Shown here piece after piece: positions 7,552 to 10,001 of a stretch of 10,001 nt of DNA. Numbering within the stretch: position 1 is the stretch's first letter; every line of letters begins with the position of its first letter. The translations under genes were made by a program, and so were the position numbers. The stretch comes from Candidatus Njordarchaeota archaeon (GTDB lineage Archaea; Asgardarchaeota; Njordarchaeia; Njordarchaeales; Njordarchaeaceae). The stretch is taken from positions 1 to 10,001 of the forward strand of contig JAHQWF010000016.1 in assembly GCA_029856055.1 (NCBI GenBank). The letters are read 5' to 3'. The notes beneath the pieces were generated by a model, which worked only from the letters and a program-made list of their open reading frames with translations, was not told the origin of the DNA and ran no database searches.

Positions 7552-7976
7552 TGAATTAATTCCTCATCGCTCATTTTTGATAAATCATCTCCTGTAATAG
7601 CTAGATCCCCTCCACTCATAATACCAACTTCTTTTGCTATGTAAACCGCTGTTTCTTTTTGATCACCAGTTATCATTATAACCTTGATTGCCGCTTTTTT
7701 AGCGAGTTTCACGGCGTTACAAACTTCTTTTCTTGGTGGATCAATCATAGCTACAAAGCCAATGAAAATTAAATCCTTTTCTATCTGCTCACTACTGATT
7801 TTTCTCGGCTTATCCTCAAGCTCCCTATAAGCTATCGCTAGAACTCTAAGTCCTTTAGAGGCAAATTCCCTAGCGCTATTTAGGATCTCTTTTTTGCTGT
7901 TATCTAATGCCTTTACACCATTATCTGTTAAAATGTGACTGGATTTATCCAAAATGATTTCTATAGCGCCTTTCAT
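7548..7976 (-). pseudogene. Ca2+-ATPase remnant: rest of the nucleotide-binding domain and first half of the P domain
   Basis: The ATG-initiated piece (142 residues) starts at MKGAIEIIL, the family's KGAPE motif with Ile for Pro. It continues with AMIDPPR (about 76-82) and MITGDQKETA (101-110), both standard P-domain motifs that position the nucleotide and the phosphorylation site. It ends ELIQ and stop (7548-7550). Shifting frame just before this stop continues the protein as IDKISVSARVSPEHK, so the loss near 7549-7553 is an indel and not the end of a domain. On its own the piece could not fold into a working pump. Confidence 0.82.
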
Positions 7977-7981
7977 GGAAA

Positions 7982-9187
7982 CTAAATATTTTTTCCGTAT
8001 TCATGAACCGTACTCATCATTCTCCACTCGGATGTAAAGGGAATTTCACCAACCCTAGGATTACTCCTCTCAATTACTTCCCGCTTTAAACCCGCTTTCA
8101 ACGCTAGTACATATATCGCCGCTTCAGTTGGATCCCCAATTATCTTTCCATTATTGATCTTTACTTTCGTACAAAGCGTACTAACCGTTAAAAGCTTACT
8201 CAAAGAAGGCTCTTTGTCAAGGTATATTACATCATCGTTTAATAGAAATCTTCCCTTAGGCGCATAACCGGTTCCCTCTACCATTATAACGCTATCATTT
8301 ACCCATATGTATCTGACAGTCATTTCTCCTCGAGTTATTGTTCCAGTTTTATCAGAAGCTATTACAGTAACTGATACAAGTGTTTCCGCTGATGACAACC
8401 TTCTAATAATCGCATTTCTCTTAGCGAGATTCCTTGCACCAATTGCTAGTGTTACTGTAAGAACAACAGGTAATCCTTCTGGAACAGCAGATACAGCTAA
8501 GGCGATCGAAACTAATAATGCTTCAATCGCTGATTCTATAGGATCAATTCCATGTGGTATAGCTTGATATAACTCTATGATAAAGATAATTACAGTCAAT
8601 ATAGCTATTAATGCAGCCAATTTCTTAGCAAAAATAGAAAGTTTTCTCTTTAATGGAGTCTTTTCTCGTTCGACTTCCCGAACCATTCCCGCGATTCTAC
8701 CGAACTCTGTACTCATACCAGTTGCAACCGTAATTGCTTTACCTCTCCCTCTAACAACATAAGTACCCATAAAAACCATATTAATCCTATCAGCAAGCCC
8801 AACTTCCCTAGGCAACTTATCAGCAGTTTTCTTTACGGGATAGAATTCACTTGTTAAAACAGCTTCATTTGTGTATAAATCAATAGCCTCGATAACTCTA
8901 GCATCAGCTGGTATTTTATCACCTTCCTCTAATAAAATAATATCCCCTGGAACGATATCTCTCGCTTCTATTATCGTTTCCTTCCCATCTCTTACTACTT
9001 TGGCTTTTAGAGTAACCATGCTCTTTAACGCTTCTAAAGCTTTTTCAGCTCTGTATTCCTGCACAAACCCAATGACTGTATTTAGAGCTAGAATGATCCC
9101 TATTGTTACTGCATCAATGATTGATTCGCCAATGAGCAAAGTTAGAAAAATTGCAAAGAATAATAAAATTACGAATGGATCTAGGAT
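7982..9187 (-). pseudogene. Ca2+-ATPase remnant: M1-M4, actuator domain and start of the nucleotide-binding domain
   Basis: This is the longest open piece; gene callers would begin it at TTG 9139 (385 residues). It holds M1-M2, the actuator (VPGDIILLEEGDKIPADARV), M3-M4 with the calcium-site motif AVPEGLP, and the phosphorylated aspartate in ASDKTGTIT. The actuator loop reads VLTSEFYPVKK where the family has LTGES: the Gly codon is AGT (8849-8851) and the Ser codon TTC (8843-8845). The residue before SVTVIASDKTGT is V where Gly is usual. The frame ends HEYGKNI and stop, at a run of six A (7989-7994). With seven A it would read GKKYLVSMKGA and join the next piece. Confidence 0.85.
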
Positions 9188-9376
9188 TTAATCTAATAAT
9201 ATTTTGAGTTTAGTAAGTCTCTTTGCCACCAATATCTAATTAAGACCAAACTCTTTTACTCGTTTCTCGATTTCTCTATTTGGCAAACCAAAGAAAGGAT
9301 TGGTTCACAGGATATTTAGTAATTCGCTTATGTCTAAAGAATGAGCAATACTAGTGAAATCACTGATCTCTCTCAG
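9188..9376 (-). pseudogene. Ca2+-ATPase remnant: N-terminal cytoplasmic segment with three stops
   Basis: Read in one frame from CTG 9376, this stretch gives IAHSLDISELLNIL, a stop, TNPFFGLPNREIEKRVKEFG then LN, a second stop, ILVAKRLTKLKILLD, a third stop, and then ILDPFVILLFF leading into M1. This is the family's N-terminal pattern: an LSxEEVLxxL-like helix, LGTxPxxGL, ExExRxxxxGxNEL, and a basic stretch before Q-x-x-DPFVILL. From the alignment the stops replace probable Gly (GGA to TGA), Glu or Gln (GAG or CAG to TAG) and Gln (CAA to TAA), each a single base change. Gene callers miss this part because of the stops. Confidence 0.8.
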
Positions 9377-9420
9377 TTCACACCCTCTGTAAAAATATTT
9401 TTTAAAATAAAAAAGTGTTA

Positions 9421-9431
9421 TAGTATATAAT
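9421..9431 (-). promoter_or_regulatory. Former promoter of the Ca2+-ATPase gene (TATA box within a short inverted repeat)
   Basis: The minus strand reads TTATATACTAT about 50 nt before the inferred lost start at 9376, leaving room for a leader of about 25 nt with GAGGGTGTGA. The box is bracketed by GTGTTA (9415-9420) and TAACAC (9434-9439), a 6-bp inverted repeat that could be an operator. Short arms in AT-rich DNA make this tentative. Confidence 0.3.
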
Positions 9432-9468
9432 TTTAACACATTGTTACATAATTAGAATTAGATTTAAC

Positions 9469-9819
9469 CTAAAATAAAAGCATCCTTATCAGATTGAAAA
9501 GTAAGATAGTCACTACTAATGTCAACACAATAAAGTTTATTAGCTTGCTACAATTAATTCTGTCTTCCCAAAAATACTTGCTTGTTGCAAATCCACTCCA
9601 CAGACCCACAATATATGATATTTCAGATGCACCTAGGGCAGGATTTATTACTGATACCACATAACTAACAACTGAAATTGTTACCCAAACAACCAGGCTA
9701 ACGATCAACGATTTCCCGATATCACTAACGCCAGTTTTCTTAAAGTACATACTTGACCCAATAATCAACATTACAGCGAAAAATATAATGATAAAAAGCA
9801 AATCATATAGACTAGGCAT
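9469..9819 (-). CDS. Small four-helix membrane protein of unknown function
   Basis: I do not recognise the family. From ATG 9819 it has 116 residues and four hydrophobic stretches at about 6-24, 36-58, 66-80 and 92-115, joined by short charged loops (FKKTGVSDIGK, KYFWEDRINCSK). There is no signal peptide distinct from the first helix and no obvious catalytic motif. The longest frame starts at ATG 9861. I prefer 9819 because GGTG lies seven bases upstream of it, and because a TATA-like CTTAAATAA at 9867-9875 would place the transcription start downstream of 9861. The gene appears monocistronic, between the dead ATPase gene and a possible further membrane protein gene. It could be a small transporter subunit or an uncharacterised archaeal membrane protein. 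Confidence 0.6.
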   Translation of the reverse strand: MPSLYDLLFIIIFFAVMLIIGSSMYFKKTGVSDIGKSLIVSLVVWVTISVVSYVVSVINPALGASEISYIVGLWSGFATSKYFWEDRINCSKLINFIVLTLVVTILLFNLIRMLLF

Positions 9820-9866
9820 TTTATAGCACCATTTTAGAAAAAACCAATTAATTATAATCATTTGAT

Positions 9867-9875
9867 TTATTTAAG
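9867..9875 (-). promoter_or_regulatory. Candidate TATA box of the small membrane protein gene
   Basis: CTTAAATAA on the minus strand, centred about 52 nt before ATG 9819, predicts a start near 9845 and a leader of some 25 nt carrying GGTG. The same nine bases recur at 9905-9913, where they hold the stop of the next frame, so the match may be partly chance. Confidence 0.35.
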
Positions 9876-9899
9876 TATTCTCTAAATGTGTAATGTTTG

Positions 9900-9974
9900 G
9901 TGGCTTATTTAAGCCTTATCAAGACACTTGGTGCCAGTAATCTAAGCGTAATACATGCAAAGCCAATAAGCCAC
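9900..9974. repeat. Perfect 10-bp inverted repeat with a 55-bp interior
   Basis: The left arm GTGGCTTATT (9900-9909) is the exact reverse complement of AATAAGCCAC (9965-9974). The left arm also forms part of a smaller palindrome, GGCTTA-TT-TAAGCC (9902-9915). No transposase or target duplication is visible. It may be a stem in an RNA, a terminator or a chance match. Confidence 0.4.
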
Positions 9975-10001
9975 TTAATTAATATGCTTTCAAGAAAATT
10001 T
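9905..10001 (-). CDS. Possible C-terminal tail of a membrane protein (runs off right edge)
   Basis: A minus-strand frame is open from the window edge to TAA at 9905-9907. It reads NFLESILIKWLIGFACITLR, then LLAPSVLIRLK. The segment is a plausible transmembrane helix followed by a basic tail, and the composition is like that of the small membrane protein next to it. With only 31 codons in AT-rich DNA, an open frame could occur by chance, and part of it overlaps an inverted repeat (9900-9974). Only the sequence beyond the window can settle it. Confidence 0.3.
   Translation of the reverse strand, partial: NFLESILIKWLIGFACITLRLLAPSVLIRLK

Larger units (their letters stand above)
6647..9376 (-). 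pseudogene. P-type Ca2+-transporting ATPase (P2A/SERCA-like), decayed
   Basis: The collinear protein of about 910 codons would pump Ca2+ across the cytoplasmic membrane using a phospho-aspartate intermediate. All domains follow in order: N-terminal cytoplasmic segment, M1-M2, actuator, M3-M4 with PEGLP, phosphorylation site SDKTGT, nucleotide domain with KGA and DPPR, hinge TGDGVND, and M5-M10. Six lesions break it: TGA at 9305-9307, TAG at 9236-9238, TAA at 9188-9190, and net minus-one shifts at the A run 7989-7994, near 7549-7553, and near 7244-7248. A further sign is TSEF in place of the TGES actuator motif. The codon after the ribosome-site-like GAGGGTGTGA (9378-9387) is CTG (9374-9376), so the start ATG may also be lost. 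The calcium ligands of M4, M5, M6 and M8 can still be recognised, except that the M5 glutamate codon lies in a lesion. The neighbouring genes are intact, which argues for real decay over poor sequence. Confidence 0.88.

Noticed and set aside
8307..9191. Several + strand frames opposite the ATPase
   Set aside because: They are shadows of the ATPase coding frame, with no recognisable domain.
9188..9307. Selenocysteine or pyrrolysine recoding in the ATPase N-terminus
   Set aside because: All three stop codons occur, at positions expected to be Gly, Glu or Gln, and Gln, and the same gene has frameshifts.
1..10001. CRISPR array, tRNA, rRNA or insertion sequence
   Set aside because: No regularly spaced direct repeats, cloverleaf arms, rRNA signatures or transposase motifs were seen on either strand.

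Overview
The window is most likely from a low-GC archaeon, probably a thermophilic member of the Thermoproteota (TACK) side of the tree. The reasons are the herA-nurA operon, the archaeal TldD/TldE pair, apparently leaderless transcription of herA from a TATA box about 27 nt upstream of its ATG, Shine-Dalgarno motifs of the GGTG type inside operons, and an apparent C/D box guide RNA. No bacterial-style promoter was seen in this part. I cannot name the species.

Layout. Positions 1 to about 240 do not match the rest: GC is about 52% by hand count, and on the minus strand they encode the C-terminal part of a bacterial-type glycerophosphodiester phosphodiesterase. This looks like a chimeric contig end or, less likely, an acquired fragment. 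From about 242 to 430 (+) runs the C-terminal end of an unidentified protein. It converges, 11 bases apart, with the minus-strand operon herA-nurA (3487 to 442), which encodes DNA-end resection proteins. Next on the minus strand is the operon tldD-tldE (6449 to 3635), a two-subunit metalloprotease whose reading frames are separated by one base.

Upstream of tldD, at about 6562-6611 (-), is a strong candidate C/D box sRNA with its own TATA box. One of its two guides is complementary to a sequence that resembles the conserved GAAGACCCC stretch of 23S rRNA domain V.

Positions 6647-9376 (-) hold the remains of a P-type Ca2+-transporting ATPase. The collinear protein of about 910 codons can be followed from end to end, but it is interrupted by three in-frame stops near the N-terminus and three frameshifts. 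It has also lost the TGES motif and, by inference, its start codon. Beyond it lie a small four-helix membrane protein of unknown function (9469-9819) and the possible C-terminal tail of another membrane protein running off the right edge.

How the genes fit together. HerA and NurA act as one helicase-nuclease machine, and TldD and TldE as one protease. The ATPase is probably no longer made. I see no CRISPR array, tRNA, rRNA or insertion sequence. No gene-free stretch exceeds 300 bases.
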